Assembly (NCBI GenBank): GCA_029582165.1
Contig: CM055872.1
Location: forward strand, 47,442,195 to 47,506,194
Direction of reading: 5' to 3'
DNA length: 64,000 bases
Source: Portulaca oleracea
Lineage: Eukaryota; Streptophyta; Magnoliopsida; Caryophyllales; Portulacaceae
The notes below the pieces were generated by a model. The model was given only the letters and a program-made list of their open reading frames with translations. It was not told the DNA's origin and did no database searches. Shown here one piece after another: positions 22,402 to 34,077 of this stretch (position 1 is its first letter; the number at the start of each line of letters is the position of its first letter). Position numbers and translations under genes: made by a program.

Positions 22402-23554
22402 ATTGAAGAGGATTATCCCTTAAATCCACATCGACCTCATCCTCCTCGATGTAAGGAGATAAAAGTCGCCTATGTTGAACATAAGGGATACGCTCATGCC
22501 CTCGAGCAAGGCAACTCCAAAGTGTATGCATTGTCATTGATCCTCTCCAAGATTTGAACGGGCCTCACTCCTATGTATTAATTTGCTCTTTCTCCTTGAC
22601 GGAAGTCTATCCTTCCTTAGGTGAAGCCACACTAAATCTCATGGTTTGAAGACAATGTTCCTCCAATGTGTGTTCCCCTGAACTTTGTACATTTCATTCA
22701 CCTTTTCATTCCTCGCCCGGATTTGCTCATGAAGTTTCTTCACCTCCTTTGCCTTCTCACTAGCTTCCACACTCGCTCTCGTCTCCATAGTTAGAGGAAG
22801 AAGTTCAAAAGGGTTGAGTGGATTTGCACCATAAAAAACCTCAAAAGGTGACCGCCATATATCAAAAGAAGGTGTCCGGTTGTATGCAAACTCATAATGG
22901 CAAAGCTTTACATATGAATCTAGCAAGTTCTTCCTAACTAATCTCGAAGTAAAGTTGAAAGTGATTTGTTGGTTACCTTGGTTTGTCCATTTGTCTACGG
23001 GTGATGTTAGGTACTAAAGAACAGTTTGGTTCCATCAACTTCCACAAAGATCCCCAAAAATGGCTGAGAAATTTTGTGCCCGGTCTGAAATAATGCTCCT
23101 TGGAATGCAGTGAAGCTTCACAATCTCCTTGAAAAAGAGAGAGGCAATGAAGGATACATTATAGGTCTTCTCACAAGCTATGAAGTACACCATTTTTTAG
23201 AATCTATCCACAACCATCATAACCATATCTTTTCCCCTTGAAGTCCTAGGTAGTTCTACGATGAAGTCTATACTCAAGTCCTCCCAAGGACCTTGAGGAA
23301 TCGATAAAGGCGTATAAAGCCCTTGATGACCTATCTTGGCTCATTGACATGTAGCACACCTCGAGATCACATTTTGAATGCCACTTACCCATTCTAGGCC
23401 AATAAAACTGTTCCTTGAGCGTATCTACGGTCTTGTTGATACTGAAGTGCTCGGCGAGACTACCACCATCAACCTCCTTGACTAACAACATCCTTAATGG
23501 ACAATGTGGTATACATAGTTTGTTCCCCTTAAAAAGGAAACTCTCTTGCTTCAC
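22402..23554 (-). pseudogene. Chromovirus integrase remnants
   Basis: Minus-strand fragments in order: 23246-23554 carries the N-terminal integrase region (FLFKGNKLCIP, then EQFYWPRMGKW), and 22639-22926 the end of the core with NRTPSFDIWRSPFEVFYG. Downstream, LERINDN-like wording appears in another frame near 22540. The catalytic core between is frame-broken with many stops. The tail resembles Reina/CRM-type Ty3/gypsy integrases; clade assignment is tentative. It belongs with the RT, gag, PBS and LTRs of the 21843-30269 element. No functional enzyme could be made. Confidence 0.75.
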
Positions 23555-23593
23555 ATGTAGACCTCCATCTCTGTCAAGATAAGGGTGAAAATC

Positions 23594-24611
23594 TCAATCC
23601 TCTTTGTAGAACTCCTTGATATGTTGAAAGCTAAGCATTCGAGCTTCCACAATCGACGACAACAAAGAATGACGTCTTGACAGCTCATCTGCTACAACAT
23701 TCACGTTCCCTTTCTTGTGCTTCACCACAAAGTTAAAAATTTGAAGGAACTCTACCCATTTTGCATGCCTAGAATTGAGCTTGTGTTGGTTGTTCAAGTA
23801 TTTTGAGGCCTCGTGATCGGATTGTAACACAAATTGATTTGGACGAAAGTAACGAGACCAATGATCCAATGCTCGAACCAAAGCATAAAAATTCATTTTC
23901 ATAAGTTGAGTAATTATTCCTTGAACCATTGAGTTTCTCGCTAAAATAGACAATGGTACGTTGATTTTGTATGAGAGCGACTCCTATAGCCACTCTACTC
24001 GTGTCACAAATGCCTTCAAAAACTTATGTGAAATCCAGTAAGGTAAGGATGGGAGCTTCGCACAGCTTGAATTTTAATTTTTCAAAAGCAACTTGAGCCG
24101 CTCTAGTCCACTTAAACGTGCCCCTCTTCATGCACTTCGTGATTGGGGTCGTGAGGGTACTAAATCCTCGAATCAATCACTGGTAGAACGATGCTACACC
24201 ATGAAAACTCAGCACTTTAGTGATTGAGGTAGAGGTAGGCCAAGACCGAATGATCTCAACCTTAGAAGGATCGATATATCAAGATACCTTCCTTCAATAC
24301 TATGTACCCCAAGAAGGTGACTTGGGGGGGTGCAAAACTCACACTTCTTGATCTTCCCATATAGCTTTTGCTGTCTCAAAATCTTAAACGCCGATTCCAA
24401 ATGAATTAAAGTAGACTACCATAAACTTGGAATACCCAACAATTTCATCAAAGTAGACTACCATAAACTTCCTGATATAAGGTCTAAGAACTTCGTTCAT
24501 AAGTCGCATTAACGTACTTGGGGTATTAGTCAACCCGAATGGCATGACATAACACTCATAAAGTCCACGCATAGTTTTGAAGGCGTTCTTCCATTCATCA
24601 CCTTCCCTCAT
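23594..24611 (-). pseudogene. Chromovirus reverse transcriptase / RNase H remnants
   Basis: 24384-24611 has the RT segment [21 protein letters not shown] and the catalytic box as YFDEI instead of the usual YxDD, so the second aspartate is lost. A small local duplication repeats KFMVVYF (DNA AGTAGACTACCATAAACTT near 24412 and 24453). RNase H pieces follow at 23769-23993 and 23594-23953 ([28 protein letters not shown]). Frames shift between pieces. It is inactive, part of the degraded minus-strand Ty3/gypsy element. Confidence 0.8.
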
Positions 24612-25595
24612 TTGAATCTAATGATATCCATTCCGAAGGTTGATTTTTGAAAATATGTACAAACCATAGAGTTGATCTAACATGTCATTGAGTCATGGAA
24701 TGGGATAGTAATGTTGTTGATTGTTTGACTATACACACACATGCAAAAGGTGCCATTTTTCTTGGAAAATAGCAAAGTCGGAACCGAACAAGGACTTATG
24801 CTTTGCCGAACATAACCAGGCCCATTTAATGAGCTCAACTATTTGTCATTGCAACTCCTTGGTTTCCATAGGATTACATCTATATGTTGTCTTGTTGGGT
24901 AAAGGGGCACCGGGAATGAGATCAATCTAATGTTGAATTCCATGAATAGGTGGAAGACCAGGAGGTAGGTCTCGAGGAAAAGCATCTCCATATCATTTTA
25001 GCTGAGGGGATACAAGAGGATGCAAGGGGTTCACTTCCTCACTTTTATTGACCTCAAGGAGGAGTAAGGCAAAAATTTCCTTCCCCCTTCCAAGAGCCTT
25101 ATCGATTTGTGTCTAACTCAAGTGTTTAGGCTCCTCGCATCCACCCCGGGTTCGGAAGGTAATATCTCACGTGGGGCTTACAGTGTAAGTTTTATCCTTT
25201 TTTTTTGTTAACCATAAATGTCTATGTGTTTTCCATCCCATGATGAATGACATTCTTGTCAAATTGCCATGGGCGCCCCAATAAAATTTGACACACATTG
25301 ATAGGCACAACATTATATAATATGGCATCATGATACTTAATATAGAAAGATTGATTAAAGCTTGCTTGGTTACCTTAAGTTCACCTTTGTTGTTGAGCCA
25401 TTTCAAAGAGTAAGTTCAGGCATGCGGAGTTAGAGGAAGTCGAAGCTTCTGCACCACATAAGTCAACACCACATTCGTGTAACTTCCCACCAATAATCAA
25501 GTCACAAACTTTGCCACCAACGTTGCATCTTGAATGTAAAATCAATTCTTATTGCGCTTTGTCAATTGGAATCTCGTTTATGTGAAACACCCTTC
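24612..25595 (-). pseudogene. Degraded protease/RT upstream region
   Basis: Between the gag and RT fragments on the minus strand. Short open pieces with many stops fit decayed protease and early RT; no catalytic motif survived well enough to name. Confidence 0.45.
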
Positions 25596-26920
25596 TTAGA
25601 ACAAGTAGCTCACCTTTTTCGGGACTAAGATCATCGGGAATGTCATCCGCATAACCTCAAAAATAAACACCAGCTCTTCTCGAGCAGTCACGAGCTCATT
25701 CTTGATTTCTTGCACCTCTTGCATAGTCATGTCCTCCGAGTAGGGAAATCGGCCTGGAAATGCCCATAACTTTGGCATTTAAAACAATTTATTTCCCTCC
25801 ATCTTCTTAGGTAAAGCCGTCAGAGAGGGATATGCAATTCCCTCCCTTGTCTACTCTAGGCGATGACGGTGTAAACCGAGGAGCTTCTTGGAGCATATGA
25901 GTAGTCATGGGATTCGGCTTGGAAGGAGGAACAAAGGGTTGGCTAAAAGGCTTAGTGAAAGCCTTTTCTTTCTTCCTTCTCTCGATCTTGATTGCAAGAT
26001 TGCATAGCTCATCGACAAAGTGATATGGTTGTATCTCAACCTTCTTGGTGGTTGAGGGAGAAACCATTCAAGAACCTTGTCATTTTTTGCTCCAGTGGTC
26101 CTTGGAGATTACTCTTGATAAGTAATTGCTCGAACTCTTGAATATACTCAATATCGCTTCTTTTCCCTTGCTTGAGGGTGAAGAGTCTTTTAGGGATGTC
26201 TTGCTTGTAAGTACTGTGCAAAAATCACTTGTTCATAAGTTTCTTTAGCTTCTCCCATAAAACAATCTTTTGTTTGCCATCCCGAGCTCTTTGTTCCTTG
26301 ACACTCTCGAACCATAGTGATGCAACGTTAGTGAGCCTTAAACTAGCCACCTTAAACACCTTTTCATCGTTGCTCCCCTTGGCTTTGAAAATACGCTCCA
26401 TCAATTACACTTGTTCCAAGTAATCATTCGAGTCAAGGGAGTCATTGAATATCAGAAGCTCAACCTTAACGTAATGCAAATGGTCTCTAGGTAGTTGTTC
26501 TCCTCTTCCCTTTTGTTTTTACATGTGAATGGAACCTCTACTATTATCACTCAACTCGAAGTTAGGAGGAGGACGGATAGGGATAAGGGAGGATCCCTCT
26601 CTTTTGACATATCGAGATTGACTTTGGAGATGTGCATTGATTCGTTCAAGTTGACTAGTAATGGCACCAAGAACAATCTCAATGGTTGAGATCCGGCTTT
26701 CCAAGCCCGTATTACGAGCTTCTTCCAGAGGAGACCTCACTTGCGTTCTTTGATGTTGGCTCGATTCCTCTTGATTAGGATTAATGTTGTTATCCATATC
26801 AAGAAGAAGGGTAATGGACGAATTTTGTTTAGGAAATTTTTTTATGGAGTTTGGTTTTCTTGTAGTTGGCTTTATGTTTGGCTTAGGGTTCTTTTGTAGT
26901 TTAAGCAGCACAAGAGGCAA
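25596..26920 (-). pseudogene. Chromovirus gag remnants
   Basis: 26519-26920 encodes the gag N-terminus (MDNNINPNQEESSQHQRTQV, then a coiled-coil-like LESRISTIEIVLGAITSQLE). 26036-26221 and 25807-26067 carry the later capsid part (LKQGKRSDIEYIQEFEQLL). Near 25770 a decayed zinc-knuckle-like stretch is readable. The reading frame is broken several times. The start lies about 0.3 kb inside the PBS, as expected for gag. The N-terminus is like that of the relic at 59249-59437. Confidence 0.75.
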
Positions 26921-27130
26921 GAGGATATCAAATAGAGATCGAGGAAAGCAAAATTCACCAATATCAAAACTAACACTTCAATAAAACCAATCCTACAATT
27001 CAAAACCCCCGAAATCAATCATTCAACAATCATTCCAACACCAATATCCAGGAACACAGGGATGAGGATCACCAATAAGATCAAACACCCAACAAACAAT
27101 GGAAAGAACACAAGAAAGAAGCAACCCGAA

Positions 27131-27143
27131 GCTCTGATAACAA
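27131..27143 (-). promoter_or_regulatory. Degenerate primer-binding site, tRNA-iMet type
   Basis: Minus strand TTGTTATCAGAGC, one substitution away from TGGTATCAGAGC, the initiator tRNA-Met complement used by many plant LTR elements. It lies directly inside the 5' LTR edge at 27145. Confidence 0.75.
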
Positions 27144-27959
27144 ATGGAGCATGGCGTGATGTGGAAAGCAAGAAATTGCTTGAGTTGTTGTTGATAATCT
27201 ATAGCAACGATCTTCAATCATCCAAAGAACTCAAAAACCAAGAAATACCTCAATAACAAAAGAGAGGAAAAACCAAATATAATCTTAGATAAAGATAACA
27301 CCACCAAGATTTGATCGCTCACCATGATTTGATAAAGTTTGCACACCATAAATCAATAAAGGATTGATTTAATCTCACCACCAAATAGTCTATTTAGATA
27401 AAGAAAACCAAGGCTTAGAAGAGAGTTTGAAAGTGGTATCAAAAATACCATGTATTAATTATTAAAAGTTAAATCTCTTCTCTTTTCCATTTACTTATAT
27501 CTAAGTAAAGAAGAGATTGAAAACCCCTAAGAAGAGTTAACCAAAAAGGGCATAATTAACCCAAAGTTAATTACAATATGATTGACCAAAATAATCCTAA
27601 GAAAGAGACAGAGAGGACTAATTAGATAAAAGAAAATTAAGATAAGGATTATATAATAATAATGATAACCCAACTCCTAAAAACACCCAAAACTTAGCGT
27701 TTCGTTTAGGCGTAGACGCAGCTCGTGGCCAAGTAGGTCACGACCTGGTCGGCCGTGACCAGACTTCTTTTGCGAGGGGAAACCCATTCCGCAGGGGTTA
27801 CGGGTGTGACCTTCCACGTCACAATCGTGGCCCTATTTGGAGCAACTGAGTCACGGGCGTAAGAAGACCATGTCGCGGGCGTGACTGTTCGAAAAAAATC
27901 CAAAGATCGTCGAGGACAACCTAAGGAAGGGAGACTCAAAAGAGAGTCACGACCATGAC

Positions 27960-29969
27960 TGTTCGCTCTCATTTCGAGTCGAATTGATACCGTTAATAAA
28001 GGGTTTTTGCTTATTTTAGACCCCCTAACTATTAGTAAGTTATGATGATTTTGTGTTTTGTAGGTTGAATCAAAGAAAAGAGGGAAAAGAAGACCTAAAA
28101 GCTCCAAAAGCCCATCAACCAAGTGTGCGACACCCGCGACCATGGGCTTCACGCCCGCGACGGCCGAAATTTCCGGAAATAAAGAGGCGGCGGCTAGGTT
28201 TAGGGTTTTTGAGAGATTTATTTTATTTTCCCTTCCTAAACTTTAAATACTTTATACATTAGCCTTCAGTTTAATTAAAAAATTAGAGAAGGTAGTTAAT
28301 TAGTTTTTAGTTTTTCTTTAGTTTAGTTTAGTTTAGTTTCAGTTTTAGTTTTAAGCTTTCTTTAGTTTCTTTAAGTTTTCTTTTAATTCCTCGATTGTAA
28401 TTTACATTCTCTTTCAAGATTAATTCAAGTTCTTGTTCTTTCTTGTTCTTTACTTTATGTTTCGCTATTCTGAATTTCATTAGTATTAGTTCCACAAAAA
28501 TTCCACTTTTTAGTGAAGCGGAGGATTAAGGTTCCTCGAATTCTCCCTTCAGGTGAGGATTCGAGCAGTCTTAGTAATCCAAATCACACCTTTCTTGTTT
28601 GTTCGGGAGAAAGATTCGTGATTCAAAGATTCAAGATTCAAGATTAGAGTAAAGATCAAACCTTAAGGTTAATGTTTTCTGCTTTAGATTCAGTAATTAA
28701 TTTAGTTTTTACTTCCATGGATTTTAATTGCTTTCTTGATTATGCTTTTTATTTTTGTTTAGTTTCTTGTTCTTGTTCTAGTAGTTAGGTTTTGTTTTCA
28801 ATTTCTTGTTTTCTTGTTTCCTAGTTTAGTTTCTTTAGTTAAGTTTTGATTTCTTGTTCTTGTTTTCAATTCATAATTAGTTTAGTTTAAATTATTTACT
28901 ACTTCTTGCAATTTGAAACCCTTACCAAACCGATTTCCTGAAAACCTAACACACCATCCCTGTGGATACAACAATGATGTATAATGGGATCAAAGGGATC
29001 TCATTACACATAGAATTCAGGATATTTATGAACAAAGATAAGAATCTTCTTCTCTAAGTTCTTAAGGATCAACTAAACTCTATGAAAAGAGATGGAAAAC
29101 GAAAAGAATGATGGAATTCGTTTACCAAGATGATGATGGACGATTGATGAATGCTTGATGAACGATTGAAAGAATGATAATGGCTTTGAAGACTTCTATG
29201 GAGATATAGACACACCACTCCAAGGCTTCTCCAATTCTACCTTTAACCACCAAGGGATGCCAACCCTAGGCTAGAAGTAAGGATAAACGATTCTCCCTCA
29301 AGAGAAACGAAACACTAGCACAAAAGCTAGAGAGAAAACAACATCATGTGTTTACTTTGTATTTGATATTATTGAATGAGATATGAATTACAAGAGGCCT
29401 AAGGGGGTATTTATAGTAATCCTAAGCCCCCTTGGACGTGTACTAATCAAGAAGCTAGGCCCACATCATGCTACACATTTATTACATCATAAAAACTCTA
29501 AAATACAACTCTAGAAAGAAACGATTATAACTCCTTCAATACTTGTCCGTTTTCCAAGATTCAAAAACCATTGAAAAGCTCTTTCAATGTACTCCAATCT
29601 GTCTTTGGATGACTTCCTCAATAGACGTATGGATCTAGAGTTATAGAGCAGAATATCGAACTGCACTTGATAAGGTCCTCTACTGCCGTGAGTGATGATT
29701 ATTCAATAAAGGACTTTTATCTCCAAGAGTGATTTAAGCTCGTTGATGTCCTCATATATATGAGAATAACTCCATGGAAGCTAGAATACCATCAAGGTCC
29801 TTCACGCTTTCTTCCTTGAGCTAATAAACCCTTGTGGTTGTTGATACCCAAGGTGACATTTGTAGCTTCTAGCTGGATTAAGGTCCTCTTAGCTAACCTT
29901 GATGTATATAGCTGGGCGATTATACATCAAACAACCCTACTTAAAAACCCAAATTACCACAACCGAACA
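27960..29969 (+). mobile_element. Solo LTR (TSD ATGAC), itself interrupted
   Basis: Starts TGTTCGCTCTC and ends CAACCGAACA, with TGTTCG/CGAACA inverted ends and perfect 5-bp duplications ATGAC at 27955-27959 and 29970-29974. Without the nested LTR at 28975-29929 it is about 1050 bp. The long T-rich TTTAGTTT section and the phrase CATCCCTGTGGATAC near the 3' end resemble Athila/Tat-type gypsy LTRs in plus orientation (inference). Confidence 0.85.
28975..29929 (-). mobile_element. Nested solo LTR (TSD AACAA)
   Basis: 955 bp starting TGATGTATAAT and ending ATTATACATCA, an 11-bp perfect terminal inverted repeat, flanked by AACAA at 28970-28974 and 29930-29934. A minus-strand TATAAATA box at 29408-29415 suggests minus orientation. 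No internal region is attached, so the full element was lost by LTR-LTR recombination. Confidence 0.9.
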
Positions 29970-30466
29970 ATGACCAATGAGGTTACACCCCTTTCTATCC
30001 TCCAATCCTTTAGATCTTCGAAAAAATAGCTAAGGCAAAGTAAAAAGAGAAGGGGTCACGGTTATGACTCTAGTCTATCCGAAGCCTTTGCCTTAAGATT
30101 TCCACTTAAGCCCTTCTCCTTTTTCATGTTAATGTCGAAAAAATAGCCCTTAGAGGGGCTCTTGGCCCATCCATCCCAAATCAGTGGCAAACTGTAGCTC
30201 CATCTGACCCGGGTGGCAAGTTATTTTTCCCTCACGATCAAGTTAGAGTAGTATCCCCGATCCACTCCACCCTCATTGTCGCATTGAGGCATCCCATCCT
30301 ACTATATCAAGGCACTACCTTAACACGACCAAACCGCCACCCCATGCCACCTCCAAACAATCGGTATCTTGCATATGCGTGACCTATCACTTAGCGCATC
30401 ACATAAGGAAACCCTGTCGAATTGAAATGTCACAGTAGGTATTGACCTTGCTTTGTCGCCTTAACT

Positions 30467-31180
30467 TGCAATGTGTTCTTTGACGAATGTGGGGTTCATT
30501 TGGCAAACCACTATGTTGCAACGCATTCTTTTACGAACGCGAGATTCATTTCGAAAACCACTATCTTGCATCGCTTTCTTTGATGAACACTAGGCTCATT
30601 TAGCAAACCACCTTCTTGCAGTGCATTGTTTGACGAACGCAAGGTTTATTAGGAAAACTATCTAGCATCGCGTTCTTTGACGAATCCAGGGTTCAACTAG
30701 TGGACCATTATCTTGCATCGCATTCTGGGATGAATGTGGAGTTCATTTGGCGAACTAGAATCTCACTTTGAGTGCACCGTTGGTGAACGCATGACTCATT
30801 TGGGAAACCGCAAACTTCTAGCGTGCATGTCGTTACAAACGTGGGCATTTGGCAAATCACTGTCGCGTACGCATTCTTTGACAAATGCGGGGATCATTCG
30901 GCAAACCATTGTCTTGCATCGCGTCCTTTGATGAACGTGGGGTTCATTTCACGACCTGTAATCTTCTACCGTATGTACCTTTTGAGAACACAAGGTTCGT
31001 TTGGCGAACTGCCAACTTGTAACTAATTCACCAGTGGCCAACCCAGGGTTTCTTTGGCGAACCAAAATCTAGTTTATTATAGGTATTGAGATTGCTCTAC
31101 CACTAGGACCAGTAGAGTGTTCATTTGACGAACATAGGGTTCATTTTGGCAAATCAAATTCAAGTCCATAATTGGGCAAA
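30467..31180. repeat. ~50-bp minisatellite, about 13 degenerate units
   Basis: The unit reads roughly TTGCATCGCATTCTTTGACG, then AACGYGGGGTTCATTTGG, then CAAACCACTATC. The TTGCA word recurs at 30516, 30566, 30616, 30663 (as TAGCA) and 30713, with ~50-bp steps continuing to about 31080 and a weaker tail after that. Units differ widely, so the array is old. It lies beyond the outer edge of the chromovirus LTR at 30269. Confidence 0.8.
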
Positions 31181-31214
31181 CAGACACACATCCACTACCA
31201 AAGTCGTTGTTGGG

Positions 31215-31480
31215 GTACCCACATAAGAGCACTTAGCCTTTAGAGACTAATTCCAGCGTAAGGTCATGCCTACTAACACAATTTAAAGAGTACTTAGCCT
31301 TTATGGGCTAATGCTAGCGTAACCTGTCGCGCCCCTAAACTTACGCATAATTGTGTTTAGCCTTATAAGGCTAATGGCGACATGAGGCATCATTTCTCTA
31401 GGTACGTGCGTAAAAGCACTTATCTTTTTGGGGTAAAGAGTTGAGGTGCCGCCACCATAGCCCATCAGCTTATCTAGGAT
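31215..31480. repeat. Degenerate ~65-bp tandem repeat
   Basis: About four units with CACTTAGCCTTTANRGRCTAA, then GCGTAA, at about 31231, 31290, 31353 and 31415. The 5' part of each unit is better conserved than the rest. It follows the 50-bp minisatellite almost directly. Confidence 0.65.
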
Positions 31481-33074
31481 CGCCCCTAACCCCAAGGGAG
31501 GCTCACTCGGGCTGTCGCCTAGACGTGGCCGAACAGAAGACTCTAGGGAGTATATATGTTATCAGTGGCAGCACAACGCAAGGTTAAGCCTAGCACTTGG
31601 GCATGTCAAACCACTCAAGGGCGACTAAGTATACCCGGCCGGTAGGGGCTAGTTCGGTATGGGAGTTGGCTTTAGTCAAGTACATTGAGCAAGGTTCTCT
31701 GTGGATGCCCCCACTGGCGTAAACTAATTGGCTCGTACTGTTGCTAAGTCCATGCGGACCAAAGAACGTCCCTCAAACATCGACACCCTGGAGCACCCCC
31801 TCCCCCCCGCCGCCTCTTCCAACTCTAAAGGAAAGCCAACCCATAAGAGTTAGAGTTGATCGAAATCAACATTTAACTCACGTGGGAGATAGAGTCTACC
31901 AATATATTAGGGAACCAAGAGGTAAAAGCAGGTGAAGGTCTACGAACCACACACATAGATTGATAAAACGTTGGAGGCGTTCGACAAGTATTATAATTCG
32001 TAGTGCATAATAAATCTACATAAGAATCCCTAAGGAAACAACACAAGTGACACAAAGACAACCCCAACACTTAGGCACCGCCTGTTCACCGCAGTCAGAG
32101 ATAGGAGTGGGGTGTCAAGACCTTAGAGGCGTTACTTATCCCAATGATCTTTGTTGATTGCGTAAACATTGAGGCGTCGAGCACACTTGATGGTTACTAA
32201 GGTGAAATACTATGTGACATAACCATAAAATTCCAAAAGTTAGTAAGATGCTAAGGCATGCAGAACCAAGACGAGGACAATATGGCACCCTAACACCAAC
32301 GTCAGCAAAAATGTAAGTGTAGGTATCGAGCTTGCTTTACCATCCTAAATATTTTGGAGACCCCATATACTCGCAAATGTAACTCGGCACTCATCCACCA
32401 ATACATACATGCTACATCTTGGGGGCACCACGTGACTCGAAGATGCGAAGGCGCCTCACATCATCACCAGTTACAAATATGTAAGCTCAACACTATTTTC
32501 CAAGGCTTTTACAGTGCCAAAGAACTATCTTGAAAGCGTCCTTTAGAAGCACTAATATGGACAATGGGCTTGGCGCCAAAGATCTAAGGTGTCACCCTTC
32601 GCGTCGAAGCTCCACAGAGTTGTTCCCTAAGAAGGATCTCCCAAACGCCGCCTGGCTAATGATTGTCCATTAACAAGTCGTTTGATAAGGATTTAATAGG
32701 CAAAGGCTCTCTCTACTCAAGGGGGAAACATTAAATGCACTACCAAAGATGGAGCAATGTGCTTTAGGAGGCGTCTTGATGGATTCTAACCAGCATAGGA
32801 ACGCGATAATTTGCAACAGTCGAATGACTAGTGGATTAATTCCACACAAAAATTGCCTACTTCGCACAATCCAAAAGCTCAACCCAATAGAAGTCAACCA
32901 ACCCAAAGTTGAAGGCCCAACAACAATGGTTAAAGGCCCCACACTCACAAGGCTTAATCTTCACTCCTTACAAGAACAATGACCACCATGCCCTTGCCCT
33001 AATAGGGAAATCCCTACCAAGTCCAAGGTGTATTTCCCTAAATAGGTAGTTACTATTCATGATATGACCCAACT

Positions 33075-33144
<70 letters not shown>

Positions 33145-33480
33145 TACTTATAATTCCTCCTTGTTTCGAGGCACTAACCACCCTGGTCGCAACCTTTGAG
33201 ACCAAACACATGCTAACTTAAGTGTTGGAGGGGCTCCCCTTAATTTGCCGAGGGAACCTTCCTTGCTGGTGGATGGCGCACCTTGTCAAAGTTGATCCAC
33301 AAGGGAGGCACACTTGCTTAGAGTGGAGGCGCTTCAGCGAAGGAGTACCATGTCAGAGAGGAGGCGCACATTGGTGCCCTACTTCTCCTCCTTTGCGTCG
33401 CACCCATCTTCTAGCTCGACCAATTTGATCAACACTCACGACCAACATTCCGGGCCATTTGGAACGTTGGAATTGTTCTT
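31481..33480 (+). other. Non-coding, probably old gypsy LTR/leader sequence
   Basis: No protein is recognised. A (CT)n microsatellite fills 33079-33141. The segment 33215-33260 (TAAGTGTTGGAGGGGCTCCC and onward) resembles the R/U5 end of Tat-type gypsy LTRs in plus orientation. This, together with the tandem repeats on both sides, suggests the non-coding remains of a large gypsy element; no boundaries or PBS were found. Confidence 0.35.
33079..33141. repeat. (CT)n microsatellite, ~62 bp
   Basis: Uninterrupted alternating CT of about 31 units. Confidence 0.95.
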
Positions 33481-33499
33481 CAATCAAGTCAAATTCCTC

Positions 33500-33757
33500 A
33501 CAGTTAAGACCCCTTCGAATTCCATACAGTTAAGTCCCCTTTGGATTTCATATAGGCAAGACCCATTCAGATTCTACACCAGCAAGACCCATTCGGATTA
33601 TACACGGGCAAGACAAGATTGGACTCTATACGAATAAGACTCTTTCGGATTCCAAACGGGAAAGACCCACTCGAACTCTACACCAACAAGACCCATTTGA
33701 ATTCCATACGTGCAAGTCCGATTCAGATTCTACACTAGCAAAGCCCATTCGAACATC
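33500..33757. repeat. 26-bp tandem repeat, about 10 units
   Basis: The unit is about GCAAGACCCATTCGGATTCT plus ACACCA. The GCAAG words at 33556, 33582 and 33608 are exactly 26 bp apart and the register continues at 33634. Units differ at a few positions each. The array ends where the 163-bp duplication starts. Confidence 0.85.
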
Positions 33758-34077
33758 AGCCCAGCCTTACAAATTTTGTTTCTAAATCATATCCTCTCAA
33801 TCCATCCTCTCAAATCTAGGCCTTCACCTTGTGAAGACAAATCTAAAGTTCCACCAAAGAGTGACCCAAATATTTGTTACCCTGAATCGATACCATCCAA
33901 TGGACAAACCTATTAACATCAGCCCAACCTTACAAATTTTGTTTCTAAATCATATCCTCTCAATCCATCCTCTCAAATCTAGCCCTTCATCTTGTGAAGA
34001 CAAATCTAAAGTTCCACTAAAGAGTGACTCAAGTATTTGTTACCCTGAACCGATACCATCCAATGGACAAACCTATT
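33752..34077. repeat. 163-bp tandem duplication
   Basis: 33752-33914 and 33915-34077 are head-to-tail copies, both starting AACATCAGCCCARCCTTAC, with about nine substitutions and no indels seen, so roughly 94-95% identical. Far younger than the neighbouring degenerate arrays. Confidence 0.9.

Larger units (their letters stand above)
27145..30269 (-). mobile_element. 5' LTR of degraded chromovirus, interrupted by nested LTRs
   Basis: On the minus strand the LTR starts TGGAGTGGATCGGGG at 30269 and ends CACGCCATGCTCCA at 27145 (TGGAG/CTCCA inverted ends). A solo LTR with its own target duplication occupies 27960-29969; without it about 1.11 kb is left, close to the 1078-bp LTR of the related relic at 59793-60870. 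The distal part aligns with the truncated 3' LTR at 21843-22391. It holds recurrent GTCACG...CGTGAC palindromes at 27735-27960. Confidence 0.8.

Noticed and set aside
33500..33757. Regular short repeats resembling a CRISPR array
   Set aside because: Units are directly abutting with no unique spacers, in a plant nuclear sequence; it is a 26-bp tandem repeat.
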